This document shows, in pieces, positions 8,198 through 15,145 of a stretch of DNA of 64,000 bases. Made by a program: the position numbers and the translations under genes. The notes beneath the pieces were generated by a model. The model was not told the DNA's origin. It did no database searches and saw nothing but the letters and a program-made list of their open reading frames with translations. Within the stretch, counting starts at the first letter, position 1. Each line of letters begins with the position of its first letter. The DNA is from Hirschia sp964351655 (GTDB taxonomy: Bacteria > Pseudomonadota > Alphaproteobacteria > Caulobacterales > Hyphomonadaceae): positions 62,001-126,000 of the forward strand of contig CAYGPD010000004.1 in assembly GCA_964351655.1 (NCBI GenBank). Reading direction: 5' to 3'.

Positions 8198-9286
8198 GTG
8201 TTTCAGTCTAAGTTTGAATTTGAAAATCGTCGTCGTCTGCTTGCTGTTCTGTTGCTGGCGGGAGTGAGTCCTGCTGCGTTTGCGGCGGGTGATAAAACCA
8301 AAGAAGAAAAACCTAAAAAAGGCGATGATGACGTAGTGACCTGCGGCAAGGAAATCGTGGGTAACTGGTTGATAGAGTATGATGCATCCAAATGGCGTGT
8401 CATGAGCGATACGACCGAGATTGAGTGGATGATTTCCACGACATTGGACAAAGTCGTCACGGAGGGCTTTTTCATTGAGGCAACCTTGCAGCGTCAAACT
8501 GCGGGTGGATATGTCTATCAAGATGAAACGCGGGTATGGTACAATGTGCCAGAGATTGAACTTACAAGCTCATATAACAAAGCCTACAAGGTATTTAGTA
8601 CGCAATTGGGGCATTCATACCACCGGACGGTCGGGTTTGGCCCTCGCCGCTATTGGGTAGATAAGAATGAATTTTGGTATCCTGCTGATGGCAAATTTAA
8701 TAGCAAGATGGAGCTAGAAAAGCCAAAAATTGCAAAGGCTTTCATTAATTCATTGGAAACAAAGCACGTACCATTGCGGTTAGAATTATATGTCCCCAAC
8801 TGGTCTGATCAAAACGCGATTGCCATTGGGAATATGGTTGATCAAAAAGGGCTGGAAGAGGCAGTCAAAATTGCTTCAGAACGCACAAAAGCATTAGCAA
8901 AAGAGGGAATGGAATGTTCTATTCCTGATGAACCTGACTTTCTTCCGCCTGAAAAAGAAGGGTGTTTCCTTACTACGGCGACGGTGGGAGCGATTGGTTT
9001 GGCGGATGATTGCTGGGAATTGCAAACGCTTCGAAAATTTCGTGATGACGTATTGAAGCCAACGTTAAAAGGGCGGTCTTTAGTCAAAGATTACTATAGT
9101 ATTGCGCCGGATATCGTGCGGATAATTAATACGCGGCCTGATGCGGCGCGTATTTGGCGATGTACGTGGGCTTTGGGTGTTTTACCAGCAGCAATTGCGG
9201 CACATATAGGATGGAATAAAGCGGCGCAAAGTGTGTACAAACACATGACGTCGCGTTTGCAAAAAATAGCCGCTACAACAGTCTGA
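8198..9286 (+). CDS. Secreted CFI-box-CTERM-type protein
   Basis: 362 residues with a clear signal peptide (RRRLLAVLLLAGVSPAAFAAG), so periplasmic or exported. After a Lys/Asp-rich linker comes an N-terminal domain I do not recognise (about residues 45-240). The C-terminal region CFLTTATVGAIGLADDCWEL, then LRKFRDDVLK and YYSIAPDIVRIINT, matches the CFI-box C-terminal domain, a two-cysteine motif found at the ends of many unrelated bacterial proteins and of unknown function; here the usual CFIATAAYG is changed to CFLTTATVG. GTG at 8198 is chosen as start: it precedes the signal peptide and has AAGG 9 bases upstream. It diverges from bfd. No enzymatic activity can be assigned. Confidence 0.75.
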   Translation: MFQSKFEFENRRRLLAVLLLAGVSPAAFAAGDKTKEEKPKKGDDDVVTCGKEIVGNWLIEYDASKWRVMSDTTEIEWMISTTLDKVVTEGFFIEATLQRQTAGGYVYQDETRVWYNVPEIELTSSYNKAYKVFSTQLGHSYHRTVGFGPRRYWVDKNEFWYPADGKFNSKMELEKPKIAKAFINSLETKHVPLRLELYVPNWSDQNAIAIGNMVDQKGLEEAVKIASERTKALAKEGMECSIPDEPDFLPPEKEGCFLTTATVGAIGLADDCWELQTLRKFRDDVLKPTLKGRSLVKDYYSIAPDIVRIINTRPDAARIWRCTWALGVLPAAIAAHIGWNKAAQSVYKHMTSRLQKIAATTV

Positions 9287-9485
9287 TCCTAGCCGCAGCC
9301 AGTACTACGCTGATGCAGCGATGCTTTTAGGCTTATTGGGAAGCAAACGTGTTGTGTTTCCCTTTAAGGTGAAAGCGCGCTTGATGTTGGATAAATTGCG
9401 GGATTAAACGCCATTTGTCCTACGCGACATTGACCAGAAGGGCAGGCAGCGTTAACTGCCATACACCAACTGGAGACAAATTTTT

Positions 9486-11105
9486 ATGACAAACCCTGTT
9501 ATCCCTACAGATATCCTCTCGCCACTCGCAGAGTCGGCTAAAGCCTGGCCTTTTGAGCAAGCACGCGCTTTGCTTAAACGTATCCAGAAACTTGAGGAAA
9601 AACAGGGACGTTCAAAGGATCAGCCTGTTGTATTTGAAACAGGTTATGGTCCATCAGGGTTGCCGCACATCGGCACCTTTGGTGAAGTTGTCCGCACAAC
9701 AATGGTTATGTCAGCTTTTAAACAGTTAACGGCTGGTGCCTATGAGGTACGCTTGATCTGTGTGTCTGATGATATGGATGGTATGCGCAAGGTACCCCCG
9801 CACTTACCGTCTCAAGACATGCTGCTTGAACACATCCAGCAGCCTCTTACTGTTGTGCCTGATCCGTTCGGTACTCACGACAGTTATGGCGATCACATGA
9901 ATGCGCGTTTGTGTGCATTTCTTGATAGTTTTGGTTTCGAGTATGAATTTCACTCGGCAACGAAATTTTACAAAAGCGGAGCTTATGATGCTGCGCTTTT
10001 AAAAGCGGCAGAAAAATTTGATGACATTATGAAAGTGATGTTGCCGACTTTGGGTGCGGAACGTCAGGCGACGTATTCGCCATTCTTGCCAATATCTCCT
10101 AAAACGGGGCGTGTGCTTTATGTGCCGATGAAAAGTGTGAATGCGCAAAAGGGTGAAATCACATTTGACGATGAAGATGGTACAGAAGTTACGCTTCCTG
10201 TGACGGGTGGAAATGTGAAGCTTCAGTGGAAACCCGATTTTGGTATGCGCTGGGCAGCGTTGGGCGTTGATTTTGAGATGTTTGGTAAAGACCACCAAGC
10301 CAATGCGCCCGTTTATTCTAAAATATGTCGTATCCTTGGAAATGAGCCACCGACGCAATATGTCTACGAGCTTTTCCTTGATGATAAAGGCGAGAAGATT
10401 TCCAAGTCTAAAGGGAATGGGATCACTGTTGAGCAATGGCTGCAATATGCGCCACAAGAAAGCTTGGCTCTGTTTCAATTCCAAAAACCGCGCACAGCGA
10501 AGAAATTGCACTTTGATGTTATTCCAAAAGCTGTGGATGAGTATCTGACATTCCTTGGTAAGTTTCCAAAAGAAGAGCCAGCTCAACAGGTTGAAAATCC
10601 TGTTTGGCACATCCACTCTGGCAATCCGCCAAGTGAAAGCTCACCAATCTCGTTTGCATTGCTTTTAAACCTTGTGTCAGCGGCAAATGCTGACACCAAA
10701 GCAGTGCTTTGGGGCTTTATTTCTAAATATGCGCCGGACGCAACGCCGGACAATACACCTTTGCTAGATCATCTCGTTGGGTTTGCGATGGAGTATTACC
10801 AAGATTTCGTGAAGCCATCTAAGACATACCGTGCGCCAACCGATCAGGAACGTGCTGCTTTGGAAGATCTTGCCAGTCAGCTTGAAAGCTATGACGGTGA
10901 GATGACCGGGGATGCTTTGCAAACCTTGGTTTTCAGCATTGGTAAAGCGCATGAATTTGAGAATTTGCGTGATTGGTTTAAGGCAATTTACGAAGTGTTG
11001 CTCGGGCAATCCCAAGGCCCGCGCTTTGGTGGGTTTGCTGCCCTTTATGGCGTGAAGGAAACAGCTGCTCTTGTGCGCAAAGGTCTAGCGGGTAAGTTGG
11101 GCTAA
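9486..11105 (+). CDS. lysK: Class I lysyl-tRNA synthetase
   Basis: Charges tRNA-Lys with lysine. The 539-residue protein is of the class I (archaeal-type) enzyme that most alphaproteobacteria use instead of the class II LysS. The Rossmann-fold motifs are HIGT (about residue 61, in GLPHIGTFGE) and KISKS (about residue 304, in GEKISKSKGNG). The FGKDHQANAPVYSKI segment and the long helical C-terminal domain also fit. Start at ATG 9486, 9 bases after a GGAGAC ribosome site. A strong terminator follows at 11130. The 200 bases before it carry no supported gene. Confidence 0.94.
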   Translation: MTNPVIPTDILSPLAESAKAWPFEQARALLKRIQKLEEKQGRSKDQPVVFETGYGPSGLPHIGTFGEVVRTTMVMSAFKQLTAGAYEVRLICVSDDMDGMRKVPPHLPSQDMLLEHIQQPLTVVPDPFGTHDSYGDHMNARLCAFLDSFGFEYEFHSATKFYKSGAYDAALLKAAEKFDDIMKVMLPTLGAERQATYSPFLPISPKTGRVLYVPMKSVNAQKGEITFDDEDGTEVTLPVTGGNVKLQWKPDFGMRWAALGVDFEMFGKDHQANAPVYSKICRILGNEPPTQYVYELFLDDKGEKISKSKGNGITVEQWLQYAPQESLALFQFQKPRTAKKLHFDVIPKAVDEYLTFLGKFPKEEPAQQVENPVWHIHSGNPPSESSPISFALLLNLVSAANADTKAVLWGFISKYAPDATPDNTPLLDHLVGFAMEYYQDFVKPSKTYRAPTDQERAALEDLASQLESYDGEMTGDALQTLVFSIGKAHEFENLRDWFKAIYEVLLGQSQGPRFGGFAALYGVKETAALVRKGLAGKLG

Positions 11106-11127
11106 GCGCTGACATTGCATTTGAATT

Positions 11128-11163
11128 TAAAAGCCCGCTTGAGCAATCTAGCGGGCTTTTTAT
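11128..11163. terminator. Rho-independent terminator after lysK (bidirectional)
   Basis: Perfect 10-bp stem AAAGCCCGCT / AGCGGGCTTT with a 10-base loop, flanked by T's on one side and A's on the other. It can serve both lysK and the convergent S24 regulator gene, whose stop codon touches it. Confidence 0.85.
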
Positions 11164-11783
11164 TACTGGCTCGCCCAGACGATACGGGCGATCCAGTCGA
11201 TTGAGGCCATGTCTATTTCGCGCGGCGGGTAGGCAGGATTGCACGAGATTAGCTCCACGCGATTGGCGGTTTTGCGGCCTAATAATTTGGCGAGCACTTC
11301 ACCTGATTTGGTTTTAGCAACGACGCGGTCGCCGCGCCGCACATCCATGCCGGGGGCAACGATAATGCGATCGCCTTCGCGAAAGACAGGCTCCATCGAG
11401 TCACCTGAAATTTCTAAGGCATAGACAGTTTCATCGCCCATATCGGGGAAGTGGATGTCATCCCAGCCAGCACCTACGGGAAAGCCTGCATCGTCGAAAA
11501 ATCCGCCATGACCAGCTTGCGCCAAACCAATCAGGGGAATGGTGCGCCCTTGAAGTCCTTGTGCCATGTCTGCAAATTCTTGCCAGCCCGTGCCTACGGC
11601 AGCGAGCGCTTTTGAGAGGCTTTCAGTGGAGGGCCAGCGCGGTTTTGCTCCGTCTGGGCTTGCGCGTTTGGATTTATTGAAGGCTGTCGGGTCTAGTCCT
11701 GCAGCCCGCGCAAGGGCGGAAACAGATAGATTATGACGCGCCGCCAGCGCATCAATACCATTCCAGATATCGCTATGTCGCAT
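11163..11783 (-). CDS. S24/LexA-type HTH transcriptional repressor
   Basis: 206 residues: an N-terminal helix-turn-helix (about 10-60, LSVSALARAAGLDPTAFNKS) and a C-terminal S24 peptidase domain. The catalytic serine is in ISGDSMEPVF and the general-base lysine in GEVLAKLLG. An Ala-Gly pair in LAQAGHGGFF sits where LexA/CI-type repressors cut themselves. This is the architecture of CI-like repressors that self-cleave on contact with RecA filaments. It is not LexA itself: the HTH is of the XRE kind and the order of spacing differs. No phage genes are nearby, so it is likely a chromosomal stress regulator. Its targets are unknown. Confidence 0.87.
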   Translation of the reverse strand: MRHSDIWNGIDALAARHNLSVSALARAAGLDPTAFNKSKRASPDGAKPRWPSTESLSKALAAVGTGWQEFADMAQGLQGRTIPLIGLAQAGHGGFFDDAGFPVGAGWDDIHFPDMGDETVYALEISGDSMEPVFREGDRIIVAPGMDVRRGDRVVAKTKSGEVLAKLLGRKTANRVELISCNPAYPPREIDMASIDWIARIVWASQ

Positions 11784-11909
11784 ATGTTAAATGTCCTGTC
11801 GTCGTGAGATGATGGGACTATATGCTATATAGTGAGGAAAATAAACCTATACGTTTTTGCTATGTTCTAAAAAAGACTCTGCAAAGTGTATGAAATCTAG
11901 TAAAAGTAA

Positions 11910-12031
11910 GCACCCAAATGATTCGCTCGTCGAAAAGGTTTCATTTGGGTGCATCTAACAATCGCAGGACGATTGAAGGGGAGTATATCGCTTGAATCGG
12001 GACTCCCCGTCAATCACCTGCAAATAGCAGG
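11910..12031 (+). other. Leader with four tandem hairpins upstream of the Cas2/SinR-like gene
   Basis: Four perfect inverted repeats follow one another: GCACCCAAATGA/TCATTTGGGTGC (11910-11921 with 11941-11952), CAATCG/CGATTG (11959-11975), GGGGAGT/ACTCCCC (11978-11984 with 12002-12008) and CCTGC/GCAGG (12017-12031). The last one partly holds the GCAGGAG ribosome site of the gene starting at 12042. This is dense for a 5' leader and suggests either an RNA regulator or a small RNA ahead of the gene. No known riboswitch signature was recognised. Confidence 0.5.
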
Positions 12032-12041
12032 AGACTAAATT

Positions 12042-12356
12042 ATGTATAAATATTTTCTTACTTTTAGTATTAGAAAAGACGGATCGTATCAGACTCGATA
12101 TAACAATCTGGTGGCTGCAATTGTTGAGCTAAGTTTCAACAGGTGGTCAGAGACGACATCTTTTATTGTTTTTAACTCAAGTTATTCAATAGACGAAATA
12201 ACCTCTTGTTTGCGGGGTGTTTTAGATCCCAGCAGAGATGTTTTAGTGTTGAATTTGTTAAATGCAGAAGGCACCAGGGTTATTGGAAGCTTAGCAACAC
12301 CAAATGCATTTTTGGAACATTTTCCTAACGCACTAAATGCTGCTCAAATTGCATAA
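12042..12356 (+). CDS. Small Cas2/SinR-like ferredoxin-fold protein A
   Basis: 104 residues, no signal peptide. The opening YKYFLTFSI strand, a helix with RYNNLVAAIVEL, the WSETTSFIVFNSS strand, a second helix SIDEITSCLRGVL and the closing strand DVLVLNLL follow the beta-alpha-beta-beta-alpha-beta order of the small SinR/Cas2/VapD-like proteins. The identity is by fold pattern and by resemblance to the partner gene, not by a diagnostic motif. Start ATG 12042 has GCAGGAG upstream. It is convergent with the second such gene at 12399. No cas1, other cas gene or repeat array is present, so this is not a CRISPR locus. Function unknown. Confidence 0.65.
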   Translation: MYKYFLTFSIRKDGSYQTRYNNLVAAIVELSFNRWSETTSFIVFNSSYSIDEITSCLRGVLDPSRDVLVLNLLNAEGTRVIGSLATPNAFLEHFPNALNAAQIA

Positions 12357-12360
12357 AAAT

Positions 12361-12388
12361 GTGGCATCTTGTGTTTGCAGGATGCCAC
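12361..12388. terminator. Terminator shared by the two convergent small genes
   Basis: Perfect 8-bp stem GTGGCATC/GATGCCAC with a 12-base loop, placed in the 42 bases between the two convergent stop codons. Confidence 0.6.
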
Positions 12389-12398
12389 CCTCATTTCT

Positions 12399-12677
12399 TT
12401 AACTTGGGTTGAGGAGTGACTTAATCCAGCTGCTGACGCCTTCGACGAGTTGGGTGCCGGCCCAGCCGTGTTTAGGTTTCATTTTTATCACTAGAATGGT
12501 GTCGTCTTCCTCAAGCAGGCTTTGGACCCATTCGCGTACTTCGCTCGTGCTGGCTTGTAGCTCTCCTAGCCATGTGGTTTCCAATATGCGGCCTACATTC
12601 TGCTCCTCAAACGCTTCGTAAAGCGCGTCATAGTTTCGATCATCGCGCAGATCGTAGGAAATAAGAAAAACCGCCAT
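12399..12677 (-). CDS. Small Cas2/SinR-like ferredoxin-fold protein B
   Basis: 92 residues beginning MAVFLISYDLRDDRNYDALY, the characteristic opening of SinR-family/Cas2-like proteins (a hydrophobic strand ending in Y-D-L followed by a helix with tyrosines). It continues with ILETTWLGELQAS (strand-turn resembling the ES/TTW of the family), the helix EVREWVQSLL, the strand TILVIKMK and a C-terminal GWAG segment. AAAAGGA upstream supports ATG 12677. The aspartate in YDLRD corresponds to the position of the metal-binding aspartate in Cas2, but nuclease activity is unproven. It shares the locus with protein A and a hairpin-rich region. Function unknown. Confidence 0.68.
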   Translation of the reverse strand: MAVFLISYDLRDDRNYDALYEAFEEQNVGRILETTWLGELQASTSEVREWVQSLLEEDDTILVIKMKPKHGWAGTQLVEGVSSWIKSLLNPS

Positions 12678-12832
12678 GTAAAAATCCTTTTGGATGGAAG
12701 GGTTTAGATCTATACGCCTAGCTTGGGGTGATAGGCAATTGCTTGTATTGGGTATCCCGCCATTGAAGTGGCTTTAAATTGGTTGAAATTTGTGTTAACC
12801 TAGCGTCACTCTAGACGAAAATTACGAGCTTC

Positions 12833-12992
12833 ATTGGCTTGGTCGGAGACTGACGGCACTATTGCCAGTGCCCACCTGATGAGGTGAGAAGTAGGGCTTG
12901 CTTACAAGCCATATCCGGCGGATTTATAAAAGCCAATAATGCACCCCGCCAGAGGGATATGTCAGTTTACTGGCAAGGGATCTGACGGGGTG
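12833..12992. ncRNA. Candidate structured RNA of unknown family
   Basis: An 8-bp stem ATTGGCTT/AAGCCAAT (12833-12840 with 12930-12937) encloses four perfect hairpins in a row: GGCACT/AGTGCC (12855-12872), CACCT/AGGTG (12873-12886), GGCTTG/CAAGCC (12895-12910) and ATCC/GGAT (12913-12923). Directly after comes a long hairpin closed by CACCCCG/CGGGGTG (12942-12992). This multibranch layout occupies most of the 329-bp space between the small gene at 12677 and the TauE gene. The strand is undecided: wobble pairs favour the plus strand in one hairpin and the minus strand in another. It does not match tmRNA, SRP RNA, 6S RNA or any riboswitch that I can recognise. Confidence 0.5.
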
Positions 12993-13006
12993 TTTCTACG
13001 TCTGAG

Positions 13007-13756
13007 TTAGAAAAAACCTTCATAAATCAGTTTCATACCTAGCAAACACATTAAGATATAAATGATGGTGTAGAATTTTTCTGTCTCTACGCGCTTGACC
13101 AGATAGACGCCGAAAAACGTGGCAGCTATGGCAAGAGGGAGCAGGATGGCGGAGGTTTTTAGGTTTTGGGTTGTCATTTGGCCAAGTGCGAAAAAGGCAG
13201 GAACTTTGATCCAATTTAAAAAGCCAAAACAGATCGCTTTGGTGCCGACCAATACATCACGGTGCAATTTTTGAGGAAGCACCCACACATGAAAAGGCGG
13301 TCCGCCGGCATGCGCAATCTGGCTGGTGAAACCTGTGACGACGCCCGAGACAAGGCCAAGGACTGGATGGCCTTTGGTTGCTGTCTGAGGTTTGCGGCTA
13401 CGTTTTTTCCAGAGATTATGCGCACCAAATGAGAGAGCGATGATGCCTACCATACCCATTATGTATTGGCGCGGCAGTGCATCTGCGAAAAGGAAACCTA
13501 AGTATACGCCAAGCGCCATACTCGGTAACATAATGAAAACAATACGTTTATTGATGTTGCGCCAATAGGAGAAAATACTAATCGCATCTTGTACGATCAG
13601 GATGGGGAGCAATATAGCGGCGGCTGCGAGTGGATCACCCCGTAGAGCGAGGAGAGGCATGGAGACGGCACCCACACCGGCAAAGCCACCTTTTGCAAGC
13701 CCAGTCATGATGACTGCAATTGCCGCACATATATAATAGAGAATGTCTGAATCCAT
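13007..13756 (-). CDS. TauE/SafE-family membrane transporter
   Basis: 249-residue inner-membrane protein with about eight hydrophobic helices. It has the two related halves of the TauE/SafE (DUF81) family: GLAKGGFAGVGAVSMPLLAL near the N-terminus and GVVTGFTSQIAHAGGPPFHV in the middle, with the conserved glycines and the GGPP turn. Members export or import sulfite, sulfoacetate and other organosulfur anions; the substrate here is not inferable. The gene is monocistronic: hairpin-rich DNA lies downstream, and a lipoprotein gene lies 60 bp upstream on the same strand. Confidence 0.85.
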   Translation of the reverse strand: MDSDILYYICAAIAVIMTGLAKGGFAGVGAVSMPLLALRGDPLAAAAILLPILIVQDAISIFSYWRNINKRIVFIMLPSMALGVYLGFLFADALPRQYIMGMVGIIALSFGAHNLWKKRSRKPQTATKGHPVLGLVSGVVTGFTSQIAHAGGPPFHVWVLPQKLHRDVLVGTKAICFGFLNWIKVPAFFALGQMTTQNLKTSAILLPLAIAATFFGVYLVKRVETEKFYTIIYILMCLLGMKLIYEGFF

Positions 13757-13816
13757 TTAAACGCGGTAGCGCCCTATACTAAGCGTGTCAAACCCCAAAA
13801 TATGCGACCAGATGGT

Positions 13817-14335
13817 TTAATTGCGGTCGGGTCTGATGCTTGCGCTTTGGATTAAAGACGGGGCTGCGAATGCTGCGAAAAAGGTGACTTCGGTCGGATT
13901 GTTTCGCACGGCAGTATTGTGGTCTGCAAACACTAAAACCGTGTCTTTTGAATGGGTTGGCGTACCCAAAGTGTCGATAAAGGCTTGTTCAATTGCGGGT
14001 AATTCGCTGTCTTCAACATTGATATGTGCAATAGCTAGCGCACCATCTACGAAAACAAATTCAACGTCGCGCTTTGCGCCAAAATAGACAAATCCTGTGC
14101 AATCTATTTGAGCTTGGCTTTTTAGACCTGCAAATTGGGGCGGGTCTATTGGATAGCTTTCAAGCGTGTCGCAGCGAGAATTGAGTTTAGATTCAATAGC
14201 TTCTAGTGGAGCGCCGAATTCGATAAGTTTTGGCTTTTCGACAGAATTAGGATTGCCGCCAACATTGCACGCGCTCAACAGAGCGCTGGTGACAAGGGCG
14301 ATTAAACAGATGCGGTGTCTTGTTGGTTTGAGCAT
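13817..14335 (-). CDS. Predicted lipoprotein, paralogue A
   Basis: 172 residues with a lipoprotein signal peptide ending LLSAC, so probably anchored in the outer or inner membrane by the cysteine around residue 22. The mature part is about 30-40 percent like the product of the gene at 14556 by eye: both share KP-x-x-I-x-FG, IDPPQ/IEPPL, SQAQIDC-x-GF-x-YFG, EFVFVD/EFIFVN, ALxx-AFxxxxGxPTxSKDT and HxxAVRN/HFAGVRN. The two paralogues are tandem on one strand and probably arose by duplication. I recognise no named domain and no catalytic motif. The start at ATG 14335 gives a proper signal peptide; an upstream ATG at 14359 is less likely. Confidence 0.75.
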   Translation of the reverse strand: MLKPTRHRICLIALVTSALLSACNVGGNPNSVEKPKLIEFGAPLEAIESKLNSRCDTLESYPIDPPQFAGLKSQAQIDCTGFVYFGAKRDVEFVFVDGALAIAHINVEDSELPAIEQAFIDTLGTPTHSKDTVLVFADHNTAVRNNPTEVTFFAAFAAPSLIQSASIRPDRN

Positions 14336-14359
14336 TTGACCTGTCCCGAGTGTGACCAA

Positions 14360-14555
14360 TTCTCCAGTAATTTGGCTAAAGTTGTAGATTTAGAATAGCG
14401 CGTCATTTCTTAATAAACCGCATTAAATATCTAAAAATACACTTTGAGCGTGTGGTGTGGAGGTCGCCTTCTGGCCGCCTGTTATATGTGTGCTAGCTCC
14501 GACCTTGCAACATGGTGAGGCTATGAAGATTGGCTGACTGTCGCCTGAGGGAGGG
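14360..14555. other. Intergenic region between the lipoprotein paralogues
   Basis: About 200 bases with a GC-richer core (about 14450-14555) that contains a short AGG..GCC/GGC..CCT stem-loop at 14479-14498. It lies upstream of paralogue A and could be its leader or an independent small RNA; no frame or recognised RNA family is supported. Confidence 0.3.
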
Positions 14556-15080
14556 TTAGTCTCTGTTAGGTAGGCGGTTGACCCGATCTATCACATAAGG
14601 TGCTGCGGCTTCTGAATAATAGAGCGCTTCTGGCGTGTCATTTCGCACGCCCGCAAAATGATGTGCGTAGGCAAGTATTGTATCTTTAGAAAATGTTGGT
14701 TCACCAAAAGCGGTGGTAAAAGCAGATTCGAGCGCAGGGATTTCATCAGCTTCAACTAATATCCATGTCAGCATGAGAGCATCATTGACGAAAATAAATT
14801 CTGCTAAACGTGGTTTGCCAAAATATGGAAATCCCTGGCAATCGATTTGTGACTGGGTTTCAACATCCGCGATAAGGGGTGGCTCTATCTGACGGATTTC
14901 AAGAGATGTACACATCCCATTCAAAGAGGTTTCCATTGCTTGAATAGACGTTCCAAAATGAATGCTATCGGGTTTTTCGACATGCATCGAAATTGGTTCG
15001 GAAGGAAGGTCGCATGCAGACAAAGAGATAGCGGCGACGGCACCTGCAAGGCAGATCCGAATTGAGGGCTGTATCAACAT
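14556..15080 (-). CDS. Predicted lipoprotein, paralogue B
   Basis: 174 residues. The signal peptide ends SLSACDLPSE, with the lipidated cysteine near residue 23. The mature part parallels the gene at 13817 along its length, including two cysteines spaced similarly (MCTSLE and IDCQGF versus RCDTLE and IDCTGF), suggesting a conserved disulfide in the periplasm. ATG 15080 has TAGGAT about 8 bases upstream. A terminator-like hairpin separates it from the M13 peptidase gene upstream on the same strand, so it probably has its own promoter. No domain name or function can be given. Confidence 0.75.
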   Translation of the reverse strand: MLIQPSIRICLAGAVAAISLSACDLPSEPISMHVEKPDSIHFGTSIQAMETSLNGMCTSLEIRQIEPPLIADVETQSQIDCQGFPYFGKPRLAEFIFVNDALMLTWILVEADEIPALESAFTTAFGEPTFSKDTILAYAHHFAGVRNDTPEALYYSEAAAPYVIDRVNRLPNRD

Positions 15081-15106
15081 TTTGGATAATCCTAAGTAGG
15101 GTAAGT

Positions 15107-15133
15107 CCGCCCTCCGGTAAAACCGGAAGGCGG
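15107..15133 (-). terminator. Stem-loop after the M13 peptidase gene
   Basis: CCGCCcTCCGGT / ACCGGAaGGCGG, 12-position stem with one mismatch and a three-base loop, 13 bases past the peptidase stop on the minus strand. There is no long T tract. Confidence 0.55.
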
Positions 15134-15145
15134 GAAATTAGGGTG

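Noticed and set aside
9287..9485. Short frame reading ...YYADAAMLLGLLGSKRVVF... in the gap before lysK
   Set aside because: It has no ribosome site and no start with support; about 30 to 40 codons are expected by chance in 200 bp. It could be a remnant of a frameshifted tail of the CFI-box gene, but nothing confirms that.
9999..10616. 205-codon frame antisense to lysK
   Set aside because: Composition is that of a reverse-strand shadow of a conserved gene; no ribosome site and no recognisable domain.
11163..11783. Prophage repressor suggested by the S24/CI-like protein
   Set aside because: No integrase, attachment site, structural or lysis genes around it; the neighbours are ordinary core genes.
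12042..12677. CRISPR locus suggested by Cas2-like proteins
   Set aside because: No repeat-spacer array and no cas1 or effector gene in the window; Cas2-fold proteins occur outside CRISPR systems.
12871..12890. CTGATGAG followed by GAAG, resembling a hammerhead ribozyme core
   Set aside because: The bases that would be stem II pair instead as a small hairpin CACCT/AGGTG, and no matching stems I and III or cleavage site are seen. Chance similarity within the candidate RNA.
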